DNA from: Micrasema longulum
Lineage: Eukaryota; Arthropoda; Insecta; Trichoptera; Brachycentridae
Assembly: GCA_022494885.1 (NCBI GenBank)
Contig: JAGVSM010001158.1
Location: forward strand, 124,001 to 188,000
DNA length: 64,000 bases
Direction: 5' to 3'
Below, piece by piece: positions 20,031 through 30,359 of this stretch (positions are counted from its first letter, which is position 1; each line of letters begins with the position of its first letter). A program made the position numbers and the translations under genes. The notes under the pieces were generated by a model. That model was not told the origin of the DNA. It saw nothing but the letters and a program-made list of their open reading frames with translations, and ran no database searches.

Positions 20031-20279
20031 CTATTAAAAAAAACCTAATTACGTATTTATACTGTTTAATGATATGTTTTTCATAATTAAAAAAAATGTA
20101 CGTACTAAATCATATAAAAAATCATTTTCATGTTCTCCCGGGAGTTACAACAAACTCATTTTATTTACATAAATGTATTACATAAATGTATCGTTATGGC
20201 AAACAAAGTGTAAAAAAATAAGCACACAACACAATGAAACAATCGTAAATGTTAAAATTAACATTATAACTAAAATATA

Positions 20280-20440
20280 AAAGAGTCAAAGCAAATAGTT
20301 AAATTGAAATGTCTCCTTCCACATACCGCCTCAAATAGCAATTTTTAAGATTCATGTTGATATTAATTGATATTCTATACGACTCCGGTAGTCTGTTTAA
20401 TGTGTAGGTAAACGCGTTGACCATTACACCACGAGGTTAA
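20280..20440 (-). pseudogene. LINE ORF2 C-terminal tail, with SINE2 scrap
   Basis: Minus strand near 20405: LNRLPESYRISI, then NMNLKNCYLRRYVEGD. This is the N-LP-S-R---S---F---L--- ending typical of non-LTR ORF2. At 20400-20440 a SINE2 head scrap (CGTGGTGTAATGGTCAACGC on the minus strand) abuts it. Confidence 0.5.
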
Positions 20441-20699
20441 TATTAAAATACAAACATAATCAGCTAGCTGATACCTAGTTATTATAATAATAATCATAAT
20501 TTATTAACACTAATAATAATTACTTTATCTACTACATACACCCTTAGGTAATAGATTTCTCTGGATCATGTTTAGTCGGCCTAACTAGGTACAACCTGTT
20601 TTAAGGCAGACATTTTTATGCAAAATAAACAATTATATTACTACCTACTTGTTTATTTACTATACAGTCCTACAATATTTATTTATACCATCTATTATT

Positions 20700-20910
20700 T
20701 AATAGTGTTTTTGAGCACATTTTCTGATTTTTCTCAACCTAAGCCCAATAACCATTTTTTTACAAATTTATTAAATTGAATTCGAGTCGTGGTTTTGTAA
20801 TGTTTGGGTAAAAGTTTGGGGCCAGAAACCTGAAATTTCTTTGCCCGAATTCAGAGTTTGTGGTAGACCCCATGACCCATCCTCTAGTTTGACTTCTGGC
20901 AGTGTGGGAG
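20700..20910 (-). pseudogene. LINE ORF2 C-terminal tail
   Basis: Minus strand: ARSQTRGWVMGSTTNSEFGQ, RNFRFLAPNFYPNITKPR. Many Jockey/CR1-type LINEs end in R-----VP---TEFGKR-F-F-AP-LWN-LP, and this reading follows it. It ends in a long stop-containing trailer near 20740. Confidence 0.55.
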
Positions 20911-21129
20911 TGTACTTTTTGGGATTTCGTAGAATATTTTGCTTTCACAGATAATATTATTCTAAAAATATATATTTGCCTTATATCTAAGATCTCAACT
21001 TCTTCAAACAACTTGACGCTGGGGTACCTGGTATTAAATGAAACATGTAGTTTTTTTACTTTAAAAACAATTATCTTACCATTGCATTGAATTGTTGTAT
21101 TATGCTCGGTTTTTCATTACTTCTACAAC

Positions 21130-22090
21130 TCTTAATCTATTTATTCTATTTATTTATTCATATTTTTCTCTTACAAACTATAATTTATAATAAAAATAAT
21201 TTTACCTCACTGGGGTGGGGTTACCCTTGCCAAGAACACTTAACAATATACTTTTTCGAAATGTTTTTACATTAGAGAATAAACAAAGAAGACTTACTTA
21301 ATAAACAGAGATAATTTACAAAATATGCACAGTTTTAAAAACTAGGTATATACATATGTACATCTTTTTTATTTATATTACAAAACGCACAATGAAAATA
21401 ACGATAATAAGATCGGGTTATGGGCCTGTGGCTAGTGTCTCGGACTCACGGACCAAAGTTCCGTGGTTCGAATCCCAGATTACCCCAACTTGATTCCATT
21501 TTCTAATAGCGAGTTATTTTTAACTCGTTGAAAATGGCCCTCAAAATGAAATATTTAGGTAAATCATAAGAACGCAAAAATTAAAAAAAAAACAAAAAAA
21601 CAAAAAACAAAAACCTTACATAAGCTATACACTTGTGAAGCGGTTGATTCAATATTGGTTTGGGCGAAAGAGACAATTCATTTTACATCTACCTAGCTCC
21701 ACTATCCATTTTTTAATAGCCTTTTGAAACATTTTCTCGTAACTAATTGTTTTAATGGATAGTGGTTTAATAGATCTCATTAGTCCTAACGATTTAACGT
21801 CCATTTTTTATATGTTGCACGCCCCTGGCACAATTTTTCTATGCACTTGTACACCAAGTTCTATATATTCCCGTCGCATTTTAGCTCTGGGTGGATTAAA
21901 ACATAAAGCGTTTGCCATACGTACTGCGAGCGGTCATTTATTACCCAGAAGTTGTCACTGGTCAACAAGGGAATTGCAAAAAATGGTCATTTCCAGGGAG
22001 AGTTCTGGCGCTACGAGCAACACGAGGAAAATTAATCCCATTCATGAACACACTTGTTTAGAGAAAAACTTGTTTGTTCTGGTATAACCT
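21130..22090 (-). pseudogene. LINE 3' end (ORF2 C-terminus plus 3' trailer), SINE1 inside
   Basis: Minus strand: EYIELGVQVHRKIVPGACNI near 21830-21880, then SIKPLSIKTISYEKMFQKAI, KKWIV near 21700-21780. This is closely similar to LLPLSIRTTSKFSQYKIAIK, KWIV at 61.9 kb. The 3' trailer at 21150-21350 (minus) matches 41620-41780 (plus): shared GAATAAACAAAGAAGACTTA and ACACTTAACAATATACTTTT. The SINE1 at 21413-21600 separates C-terminus from trailer, so it inserted into this LINE. The 110-codon plus-strand frame here is a shadow. Confidence 0.65.
21413..21600 (+). mobile_element. SINE1 copy nested in a LINE
   Basis: GTGGCTAGTGTCTCGGACTC, GTGGTTCGAATCCCAGATTA, ACTTGATTCCATTTTCTAAT, then AAATCATAAGAACGCAAAA and an A-rich tail. 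Inserted opposite to the surrounding minus-strand LINE. Confidence 0.8.
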
Positions 22091-22334
22091 TACTAAAAAA
22101 CGAAAAAAATCTATTCACTTAGACCTTTCCTATTATTGTCATACGCATACATTAACCGCATAAAATTTAAAAAAAACATTTAAAATTTTAATTGTTAAAT
22201 AACTGTACAGTGAAAAAAAAAATACTCCACGGTTTTTTATAATTTAGTTACAATTTTTCATGTGGCATATTTTTTTTTTTATTTTTATTATATTGATCAA
22301 CATCAATATAAAGATACCGCTAAACGGGTATTAA

Positions 22335-22560
22335 AAAAAAAAAAACCCGCTAAGCCTCTATTTAGAGGCTTGTCAGCATGTAAGATAGAAGGGATACGGA
22401 ACGAGGTAATGAAAAATACACCACAACACCCTGACCAATTGAAAAAAAATCTTTCTTGGATTTTTTCTTGCAACTAGCGGGAATCAAACCCACGACGCCA
22501 GTTTCCCAGTCGGCTGACTTGCTAACCGCGCCACGGCACCTGTCTGCCTAGTTTTAGTTC
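22335..22560 (-). mobile_element. SINE4: tRNA-derived SINE
   Basis: Minus strand: GGTGCCGTGGCGCGGTTAGC (A-box region), CAAGTCAGCCGACTGGGAAA, GTCGTGGGTTTGATTCCCGC (B-box), then a body with GGTGTTGTGGTGTATTTTTC and a hairpin AAGCCTCTAAATAGAGGCTT at about 22351-22370, ending in a T/A-rich tail. The tRNA-like part is well preserved, but the attached body argues for a SINE. Confidence 0.6.
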
Positions 22561-24544
22561 GATTTTTTGTTTAGCGATGTTTTTTCATTTTTTTTGTATT
22601 GGTGGGTCCATCGCTATATTATTTTATGTTTTAGGCACCTTTTTCTTAGCTTTTTTCAACAGTTTATATCGACAAAATCATATTTTAATGAACTTATTTC
22701 GCGTTTATAAATTTTATACAAAATTACCAATAGGTACATTAAAAAACACTTGTTTACTAAAACATCAAAAAGTTCTTACAATCCGGCTTTTGTATGTTAG
22801 GAACATATAAAATATATTTATCACTTCATAAGTGGGCAGAATAACCCCCACATTTGCTCTCAAATTTAGACAAATAAATATTTTATTTTCTCTTTCTTAT
22901 TTTACACAAAAATATGATAACTGGCGATTATTTATTAAAGGAGCAAAATTTCATAAATATTTTCTTGTATACCCGCGAATAGGACATGCCTTTGTAGAAT
23001 TTTTTTGTAGACTTTTTTTACTATTAATATGTTTTTTATTGCTAGGTAATTATATTTTATTTTTTTAATACTCTGTTTTACCTCTTACGTATATTGTAAA
23101 ACAATAAAAAAAAATTAAAAAAACATTTAAAAAACCAACCATCATCAACCATGTTTTTTTACCAATCTACAGATCAAATATCTGTTATTACTCTCCCCTA
23201 CCAAGAATTCAACGAATAATCAATAATTCATAGAAAGTTGATGTCAGTTTAGATTTCTTTAAGGAATTCAGACGCCCATTCTAAAGTAAACAGTGAAAAA
23301 ACATTCTATGTTCAATCGTGTTTGTTGTTAAATGTATTACTGTACGTTTACATGTGTTGTGTCTTGTGTATTAGGCATTTGTGGGCTATATACCTGTTTT
23401 ATCAATAATGCAGAAAAAAGTGCACTGCTTTAAAGAATTTGTTCACAATATTCTTCGTCATTAAGTACACTTTACAGATTACTGGTAACTCACTTCTCTA
23501 GACGTGTTCCATACATGTAAGTAAAATAAGTCTCCTTAAACCTGTCTGACGGTATTTCCCAGATAAAGCATCGTGTACACGTTCCTCTACTTAGGGGATT
23601 AAGAGACTTACGATTCGCAGTGTTTGAAATTGAATACAAAGTAAATCAAAATCACTCAACATGATAAACAAAATATGAATCTGTCTTTATAGTTTATTTT
23701 AAATTAAGAAAATGTTTATATTTTGCGCGTGTCCTTTATTTTAAACTTTCTTATCTAAAACGCAATAATTATTTTTCATTATATCCACACGTCTTACTAC
23801 ATTTTGAGCCTTACTTATTAGATTTCCTCATACCAGGTTTATATTAAGGAATAACTATACCCTGTTTAACTATTTATAACCAATACGAAAAAAGCTTACT
23901 TATAAAAATATTTATTACCTAGAATAAATATCCACAGGTTATTTCATACTAAATTTTTTTAAACAGTCAACACTGATATGTGCTCGTGCGCAATAATTTT
24001 TAAAACAACACAAACAAACTTCAAAGTCAAATCGGGACTACTGTCATTATAATCGAAAATATGGAGAAAACCGTTTGAAAAATAAATCAAAATTAGGAAG
24101 AAGAGGAGAATGTCAAAACGGATTCTATAGTTCATTTGTGTTTCTTTTTATCACAATTAATTAAAACACATACGAACATATATCATTTAAGATATTATTG
24201 AAACAAATAATTTAAATCATTGAATCGCATTGAGAAGGTCGCAGGACTTTAAAATTGAAAAAAGACCGATAAACTATCCATTTTCATTACCGAAAAATAA
24301 GACTTTTGACAGATCGCGTGCTTATTCCAGCGTTATACCACATAATGTGCAGGCATAAATTTCTATGGTCGTTATCCCAGATTTAAACCGAGTTTAACTC
24401 TATGCAAAGTTTATAAGTAATACTTTTTGCTATACCATCATTATTCTACCACTCTTCTCAAGCTAAACTTTATACCCAATTTATAAGTAAGACCCTTTAT
24501 GTTTTGAACGCCATTTCTATTGTTTTAGCAAAAAAAAAAAAATA
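22561..24544. other. No recognisable feature
   Basis: Almost 2 kb of AT-rich DNA without any repeat shared with the rest of the window, no tRNA-like head and no believable frame. Two 77-78-codon frames (22577, 22832) are low-complexity and hydrophobic. Possibly intronic or intergenic host sequence. Confidence 0.35.
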
Positions 24545-25080
24545 TTTTGTCTTTAAACTTATTTCAACAGAGGGGGAAAATGTTTTTGAGAAGGGAATAT
24601 GGAAGTCTAGGCATTTACAGGGCTTATGAACTCATTGGCTGGTTTAACTTTACACACTGTAACATCATTCTGCCCATGTTTGAATCCATTTCCTCCTCTT
24701 TCCCTGGTGACTTTTGTGAAGTAAAGAGCTGAAACCTAGGCGTTGCCTAGTAGTAGGTGATTTGGTTCAGCCGGATGAATCTCACCCACGTGATAAAGGT
24801 TTCAGCTCTTTTACTTCACAAAAGTCAACAGATGGAAGAGTTGAGGAAATGTGGATGTTCAAACATGGGCAGAATGGTGAATGTTACACAGTGTGTAAAG
24901 TGGCCACTTAAACCAGCCAATGACAGGTCATAAGCCCTGTAAATGCCTAGACTTCCATGTTCCCTTCTCAAAATATTTTTTTCCCTCTCTGTTGAAATAA
25001 ATTTAAATATGAACAACTCCTTAGGGAGAAAATCCAGCCAGTCTGCAAGCATTTGGACATACTCAAACATTGTTATATTT
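24545..25080. mobile_element. LINE-A, best foldback copy
   Basis: Left arm 24560-24733 in minus sense and right arm 24735-25000 in plus sense share about 170 bp as an inverted repeat. Arms include AAGTCTAGGCATTTACAGGG / CCCTGTAAATGCCTAGACTT and GACTTTTGTGAAGTAAAGAG / CTCTTTTACTTCACAAAAGT. The right arm starts about 45 bases farther upstream (TAGGCGTTGCCTAGTAGTAG, GGTTCAGCCGGATGAATCTC). Plus-sense translation gives LVQPDESHPRDKGFSSFTSQ, KSTDGRVEEMWMFKHGQNGE, CYTVCKVAT then stop, so the arms hold the end of a frame plus 3' trailer. At 25018-25075 an internal piece (RENPASLQTFGHTQNIV) follows the trailer, out of order. Confidence 0.75.
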
Positions 25081-25284
25081 TGTCTTGCCATTTTCGGAAA
25101 AGTGACTCTAGGTATAAATATACCTAATATATTTTGCAATGATTCCCTCGGATTATTTCATAAAATCTTAGACAGTCAAATAAAACTATGGAGAACTCTT
25201 TGTAACTGTATTATTGTTTGTTTATTTTTGTATCTGAAATATCTGTGTACCTTAATTTTTTTCAATAATTTGACATTTAAAAAT

Positions 25285-25316
25285 TAATTGCATGTTTCTT
25301 TTTTTTCAGGTAAGAT
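25285..25316 (+). promoter_or_regulatory. Juxtaposed splice acceptor/donor (recursive-splice-like)
   Basis: ATGTTTCTTTTTTTTCAG, cut, GTAAGATACC: a strong polypyrimidine tract and CAG ending at 25309, followed at once by a near-consensus donor at 25310. A zero-length exon of this form is the hallmark of ratcheting-point sites that remove very long insect introns stepwise. Sequence pattern only; it would need a plus-strand host intron here. Confidence 0.4.
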
Positions 25317-25887
25317 ACCGAGTGAACGCTTTGAAATAATGATCTACCTACAGGTAGTTAATAACATTTATTATTCGGTTATGTTACATAATTTTTTGGG
25401 TATTTGGCTTATCTATTAGTAGTAATTCTCCTGCTAATTCTTTAAAATGGGGGTCAGCACTACATAAGCTTCTGACGTCACTGTAACCTGTGAAGATCTT
25501 CTGTTTAGGAATTTAGAAAAAAAATCGGTAATTTTTTATAAGTATATTTCATAAATGGTACATCTTTTTTAATTCTATACAAATCTACTTTTATACATCT
25601 AGTAAATGTCAAAACTGTAACTCTCCAAAAAAAATACTAACTCTTGTGCTCGGAGAGTGACTTACACTGTTATAGTTGTTTATTTATTAGAATTCATAGT
25701 ATTTTGAATATACAAGTACATGAGAAAAAAAATAAACACTAAATATATATAAAGAAAAGCAGCAAATTATAATACATTCATACTAAATAAAATTCAATGC
25801 AGTTTTTACATTTGTTCAAAAAAAATCGTTAGATTTACTTTGAATTAATTTATCGATATATTAGTTTTAATATTATTTTAATATTGA
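25317..25887. other. No recognisable feature
   Basis: AT-rich; nothing supported. Confidence 0.3.
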
Positions 25888-26088
25888 TTGGGTTGTGGTC
25901 CTGTGGCTAGTGTCTCGGACTCACGGACCAAAGGTCTGTGGTTCGAATCCCACTTTACCCCAACTTGATTCCATTTTCTAATAGTGAGTTATGTACAACT
26001 CGTTGAAAATGGCCCTCAAAATTAAATATTTGGGTAAATCATAAGAACGCAAATATTTATTTTTTATAAAAAAAAAAAAAAAAAAATA
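25888..26088 (+). mobile_element. SINE1 copy, well preserved
   Basis: GGGTTGTGGTCCTGTGGCTA, GTCTCGGACTCACGGACC, GTGGTTCGAATCCCACTTTA (B-box), CCATTTTCTAATAGTGAGTT, CTCGTTGAAAATGGCCCTCA, AAATCATAAGAACGCAAATA, then poly-A. The cleanest copy in the window and a good family reference. Confidence 0.85.
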
Positions 26089-26415
26089 GTTTTTAGTTCA
26101 TTGGAGAGATTATTGTCATTTTTGACAAAGTCTCAAATATAAAATAGTCTCTTAAAACTGTCTTACATTTTTTCGAGACTACAATGAATAAATGGCACAT
26201 CATAATGTATTCGTATCTAAAGTGTTAAATAGATAAATAGATGCTACGCGCTGTATTTTGAATAATCATCTGGCTTGCCATGACTTTTGATTTATAACGT
26301 GATGCGTTAAAATTCGCGATGAAAGAGTTTTTCAGACTTCGCTCTCTATAAAACCAGCAAAAGCTGTAAAATCACGTATTTTGATGCTTTTTACACGTAA
26401 TATTACGATAATGTA

Positions 26416-26712
26416 TCAATTCTGGCTCCGGGGAAGAGGCGTTATAGCCTGTGATTTATTTTCAAATGGCGTTTTGCTATTTTTATCAAACGGCAAATAG
26501 TTCTCAATAGCAGTCAGATACACAGGCGCCGCATCCCGCGATACCTGAGCGGTGTAATGGAAAAATAGATTGATTCTATTTACTTTCAATTTACTGCGGT
26601 GAAGATGAACGCGCAGAGGCAAAAAAGATCCTAAGTGTTTGCTTTCAGCACACGACATATGATATGGTATCCAATGTCTCCAACACCTATTTATATCAAA
26701 TGTATCCAACAC
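26416..26712 (-). pseudogene. Possible histone H2A-like pseudogene
   Basis: 98-codon frame, GC-richer than its surroundings with coding-like third positions. Two islands recall the H2A histone fold: FLPLRVHLHRSKLK (compare F-P--R-HR---K at the start of helix 1) and DAAPVYLTAIENYL (compare APVYL-A---YL of helix 2). In another frame just before the second island the DNA reads GIAGCGA, close to the V-GAGA that precedes APVYL in H2A, hinting at a frameshift. Spacing is about ten residues too long and the conserved C-terminus is not found. A decayed pseudogene or a chance match. Confidence 0.3.
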
Positions 26713-26797
26713 CTATTGATCTGTACCTATTTCTTATCACAGGTTTTAAAAAAGATTCGAAGACCGATTTTTTTTATTGATTAAGAAAACATCATCA

Positions 26798-26925
26798 TTA
26801 ATCATTCCCTTTCCGCACCAATTACATCGTATCGTGATAATTTTCTTTTGTAACATGAAGGTAAGATGACCAGTCTTACGCTTCAGGTACCAGTCCAGGG
26901 ACTATGAAATATTCTAGTGTCTCAA
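26798..26925 (-). mobile_element. SINE2 3' part
   Basis: Minus strand: TCCCTGGACTGGTACCTGAA, GCGTAAGACTGGTCATCTTA, CCTTCATGTTACAAAAG, then GTGCGGAAAGGGAATGATTA. Body and tail of SINE2 without the tRNA head. Confidence 0.65.
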
Positions 26926-27300
26926 ATGCTTACAGGTCATGGTGCTTTTCGAAAATATCTTCATAGATTTAAAAAAAGAGATAACGATTGCTGCCCCTGC
27001 GATGTACTCAGCTCTCAGGACGTTCTTCATATATTACACGATTGTCCTTCGTCCTATGTTTGACGCCGAGAGGTTAAACTGCATATAAATGTGCGCACAA
27101 TACGGCCAAATTTTTTAAAACCCCGAGGAAGTAATAAAAAATGAAGCCACTGCCGAAAAATTCATTGACTTTCTAAAGGCCATAGTTACAACAATGAAAA
27201 AAAATAATGAAGGAATTGACTCAGACCCGTGAAAAATAACTATTGTGCAAAATATACAAAACAGGAAAAAAGCTTTGTATGCATAAGCAAAGCAATGAAT
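26926..27300 (+). pseudogene. Non-LTR retroelement C-terminal domain (RNase H/Cys-His type), decayed
   Basis: Plus strand: LTGHGAFRKYLHRFKKRDND, CCPCDVLSSQDVLHILHDCP, then after a frame change PEEVIKNEATAEKFIDFLKA. The block TGHG-FR-YLHRF----CPC-----D-LH-L--CP is the conserved C-terminus of R1/TRAS/I-type non-LTR ORF2 (RNase H end plus CxC-H-C knuckle). A stop and at least one frameshift. LINE-A shows a related knuckle at 56.88 kb. Confidence 0.75.
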
Positions 27301-27419
27301 AACTGGAATTAGAGGGAAAAAAAATATTCTAGCGTAAAAATACCCCTTTAAATAAATATTTAGCAATTTAGAAAATAATAGCTTATAAAAACTCACAGTT
27401 ACAATAATTATTAATACTA

Positions 27420-27545
27420 AATCTTGTTAAATATTTATGTGTAACTACTTGCCGACTTCTCTATGTCTACCGGTTTCAAGACGTATCCGTTTCTTCGTCA
27501 GGATACCAATTGAACTAACGTGCGAAATCTAGTATACATCATCAT
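27420..27545 (-). mobile_element. Penelope-like 3' end
   Basis: Holds the hammerhead motif at 27464-27505 plus flanks shared with the 39.85-kb copy (AACTAACGTGCGAAATCTAG, GTATACATCATCATCA). No coding part. Confidence 0.5.
27464..27505 (-). ncRNA. Hammerhead-like ribozyme motif (ACCGGT type), intact core
   Basis: TATC, CTGACGA, hairpin with ACG-GATA-CGT and AAG/CTT, GAAA, ACCGGT, A, GACA. Core fully intact. Stem I pairs three of four bases. Predicted cleavage after GTA. Confidence 0.55.
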
Positions 27546-27547
27546 CA

Positions 27548-27775
27548 CAGTTGTTGCATAAAAATATAAAACCAGCATGCCGATTTGAAACTGTATGCCT
27601 TAATTAAGCGACGCTCACGTGCACTGATTAGTTTATGAAAATGTTTGATGTTATGAAAGAAATAGTCACTTCATCCCCTTCCCTTTTTTCATAAACTAAT
27701 CAGTGCATGTAAGGTTTACGCTAAAAGCATGTTGTTTCAAATCGGCAAGTTGGTTTTATATTTTTGTTCAACAAT
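27548..27775. repeat. Inverted repeat, MITE-like
   Basis: The left arm 27550-27640 (AAAAATATAAAACCAGCATG, CCGATTTGAAACTG, CACTGATTAGTTTATGAAAA) is reverse-complementary to the right arm 27690-27772. Imperfect ~85-90 bp arms around a ~50-bp loop. A fragment (AAATATAAAACCAACG) recurs at 40.2 kb. It may be a foldback MITE or paired Penelope-like terminal segments. Confidence 0.6.
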
Positions 27776-27809
27776 TATAAAAATAATAATTCGATCAAAT
27801 GAATCTCTC

Positions 27810-28035
27810 ACAGCAATAAAGGTTTCAGCTCTTTTACTTCACTAAAATCGACAGATGAAAGAATTGAAGAAATATAGATAATCAAACACAGGCAAAAGGG
27901 GTGAATATTACAGTGTGTAAAGTGGTCACTTAAACCAGTCAATGACAGGTCATAATCCCTGTAAATGCCTAGACTTGCATTTTCCTTTCCCTAGTCCTCC
28001 ATCTTTGTTTTAATTTGTTAACTATAGTAAAGGTG
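27810..28035 (+). mobile_element. LINE-A 3' end
   Basis: AATAAAGGTTTCAGCTCTTT, TACTTCACTAAAATCGACAG, AGTGTGTAAAGTGGTCACTT, AATGACAGGTCATAATCCCT, AATGCCTAGACTTGCATTTT. Single plus-sense copy with no inverted partner. Confidence 0.65.
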
Positions 28036-28552
28036 AATAGTGGATTTTGTATGGTGTTCTGTGTACTAACTTTTAACTGATTATTAGTCGCTCATTTTGA
28101 TATTTTCATAACCGGTTATTAAAATAATAGAATAAAAAGTTTTAAAAAAATAATCGAATAATTCGATTGCTATAATTGATTCTGAGCATGGCAAATATTT
28201 ATGTGCTTTCTTTGGAACTATAAGCATCTAGAAACGAGAATCTAAAATTTTACCACAGAACCCTGACTCATTAAATTAGTTTTACTTTTAGTGTTATTAT
28301 TATTCTGTTGTAGAAAAACAAAACACGCTTATTGTTTACGTCAACAAACAAACTCCGCTTGCTGAGCACTGCCTGATTTAATTATTTTTTAATTAAGCCC
28401 ACTCTGAGTTATCAGTGATAACAGTACCGTTTTACGATTCCATCAGCGTCCCGACTCCAATAATACTTCATACTTCCTCGCTTTTGATGTTGATGAAACA
28501 AGTGACAATCGTTTATTATTCCCGCCTCGTTTCATTTGTTTTGATCGACGCA

Positions 28553-28695
28553 ATGGCCGACCTTAGAGGCCCAAGGTCGCCCCAGGCGTCAGAAAAGTAT
28601 CAACTGACTGCAGACCGTACCTTCGTCTCGCTCACTCCCACGGACGACCCGACGAGGTCTCGTGAGACAGAAGCGGCAAAAACTGGTGGCAGTAG
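28553..28695 (+). CDS. Candidate first coding exon of a host gene
   Basis: ATG in good insect context (CGACGCAATGGCC) opens a 143-base GC-rich stretch (well above the local average). It encodes MADLRGPRSPQASEKYQLTA, DRTFVSLTPTDDPTRSRETE, AAKTGGSR and ends at a donor, AGTAG then GTATAT (28696). It breaks after the second base of a codon. The peptide is polar and Ser/Thr/Pro-rich, like an N-terminal cytoplasmic or disordered leader. I do not recognise the protein. The frame stays open 46 codons upstream of this ATG (to 28415) and past the donor into AT-rich, intron-like sequence. No repeat match. Next exon not found here. Confidence 0.4.
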
Positions 28696-29059
28696 GTATA
28701 TAGGCCGATTCTTGTTTATGTTTTGTTTGACGGAAGTTTAGATAATAAGAGTATTTCACAACACATAATATTGTTATTTAATTCTTCATCAACGTAGACC
28801 TTGAAACTTAATATTACATAACTATTAATTCTTGACAACAAGCGTAACTTAAAATTACAATTTCATTAAGTTCGTCATTCATTTACAGTCTGTTCAAATC
28901 TTTATTCACATTTGCCTTATGTGTGCGTAACAATAAATCATTCAAATATGCGTGCCTACACCATTAAGGTAAATATAAGCGTTTAAAATATGGTACCTCA
29001 ACCTGCGGCCGATTGGCGTATGTTTGATAGAACAGACTTAAATCTGTTGCGAGCAGTCC
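28696..29059. other. No recognisable feature (intron if the 28.55-kb exon is real)
   Basis: AT-rich sequence directly behind the candidate donor; no repeat or coding match. Confidence 0.3.
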
Positions 29060-29506
29060 TCAGCTACTTTTCTCCTCGGAATCAGGTTTAACCAGTGATC
29101 CCCGAGGATAAGGCTTATTTTTTATGTAAAAAATCATATTCACATATAATGCGTATAGGTGTTTCTTAAATTCACTGCAGAACCCATATCTAGAAGTTTC
29201 GGAAAAGTTCATTCTAGCAAGGTGTTTGTTTAATCTGCGGTGCCCTGGGCGGGCTCTAGTGATAACCCTTACTGGATTTTGGCTGAGGTTCATTAGGTCG
29301 AAAGCAAACCTTTGCGAGTACCCTTTTATCAGTTCCTTATAAACATTATTCTTACAGAAACCATAAGGCAAAAAGTCGCAATATATCCACCCCGTTTGAC
29401 GTATCAACATAAACTGGAAATACCAAAAATATGATACCAATATCTCATAGTTTGATGACGTGGTTTGTAAAAAACAATAGTGTATGCTCCATTTTGAGTC
29501 AGACAT
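29060..29506 (-). pseudogene. Retroelement C-terminal (RNase H end) fragment
   Basis: A 148-codon open frame. Its core QRFAFDLMNLSQNPVRVITR, ARPGHRRLNKHLARMNFSET, SRYGFCSE follows the RNase H end of non-LTR ORF2 (---LTGH-PLN-HL--MG-----C--C). TGH is changed to PGH and the zinc-knuckle cysteines are mostly lost. A shorter homologue is at 17.83 kb. Probably non-functional although still open. Confidence 0.6.
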
Positions 29507-29599
29507 AGAAGTGAAGGGTTAAACAGTAGAAAAAACTGTTATATATATAAAAAAAAAAAAAATATTTTGTAAATTTTATATTTAAAGCACTAACTTTGT

Positions 29600-29765
29600 G
29601 GCTATTAATTATAATTAAATAAATAAAAAACTTAGTTTTTAACAACAATTTTTTTTTCCACCGACCGGTTTCAAAGCAAACAAGCTTCTTCGTCAAGATT
29701 TACGAACCTAATACGTAACATTAGTGGTTAAAAACAAAGCTGTTTTATTTATTTTATTATAATAT
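29600..29765 (-). mobile_element. Penelope-like 3' end
   Basis: Hammerhead motif at 29659-29700 with flanks ATAAATAAAAAACTTAGTTT and TTTTATTTATTTTATTATAA. The copies at 31.7-31.97 and 46.9 kb share these flanks. Confidence 0.55.
29659..29700 (-). ncRNA. Hammerhead-like motif, TTGACGA variant
   Basis: ATC, TTGACGA, a hairpin-forming stretch (AGAAGCTTGTTTGCTTT), GAAA, ACCGGT, C, GGTGG. C3 of the core is T, as in the copies at 31.8, 46.96 and 48.9 kb, so it is probably an ancestral family state. Stem I ATC/GGT uses one wobble pair. Confidence 0.5.
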
Positions 29766-29969
29766 TTTGGTTTATATTATAAAGGCACGCCTAGTTGATG
29801 CTTAGACATTCGTGGTATTTACAAAGAATCTCTTAATCACAGTCAAAATATTAAACTATCTGAATCTACATTTCATGAAAATATGTTTATATTTTTTTTT
29901 ACAAAAATTGTGTATACCAAACTAAACATTGAAGTCTATCAAAACAGGGACGTAAGTAATACTTATAAA

Positions 29970-30085
29970 GTATGTATAACTAATTGCAAGTCCCATCTCA
30001 ACACAGGACTTTTAGTCCCATGAAGTTGGGACTTATGTCTCAAATAATGTACAATAAACTTATGTTTGTAATTAAATTAATAAAT
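29970..30085 (+). repeat. LINE-type 3' trailer (copy 1 of 2)
   Basis: CAAGTCCCATCTCAACACAG, GACTTTTAGTCCCATGAAGT, TGGGACTTATGTCTCAAATA, AATAAATAAATC tail. The reverse-oriented copy is at 53545-53640. AGTCCCA/TGGGACT can form a hairpin. Confidence 0.5.
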
Positions 30086-30359
30086 AAATCACAAGGACAA
30101 AAATAATATATTTATCCATATTCCTCCCTATAAAACGATGTTTGATCAAAGCTGCAAAGATTATTTATCTACCAAACTGTTAAATATGCTTCCCCGTAAA
30201 ATTGCGTTAACAGATAAGAAAAAAAAATCATGGCTGAAGCAAAAGGGTAGTTCAGTGTTTTTGAATATTATTTCATTTGTTATAAGACTATTTAACTAAG
30301 CCTTTTTTTTAAAAAATATGTTGTATTATCAGCGCTATGATTTTTAAAGTTTTGTATTT

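Noticed and set aside
21755..22087. 110-codon plus frame
   Set aside because: The opposite strand reads as a LINE C-terminus related to 61.9 kb, so the plus frame is a shadow.
22480..22560. tRNA gene on the minus strand
   Set aside because: Head is tRNA-like, but it continues into a body with a tail; treated as SINE4.
24825..25139. 104-codon minus frame and 114-codon plus frame as host genes
   Set aside because: Both run through the LINE-A foldback; the same peptides appear in other copies of that repeat.
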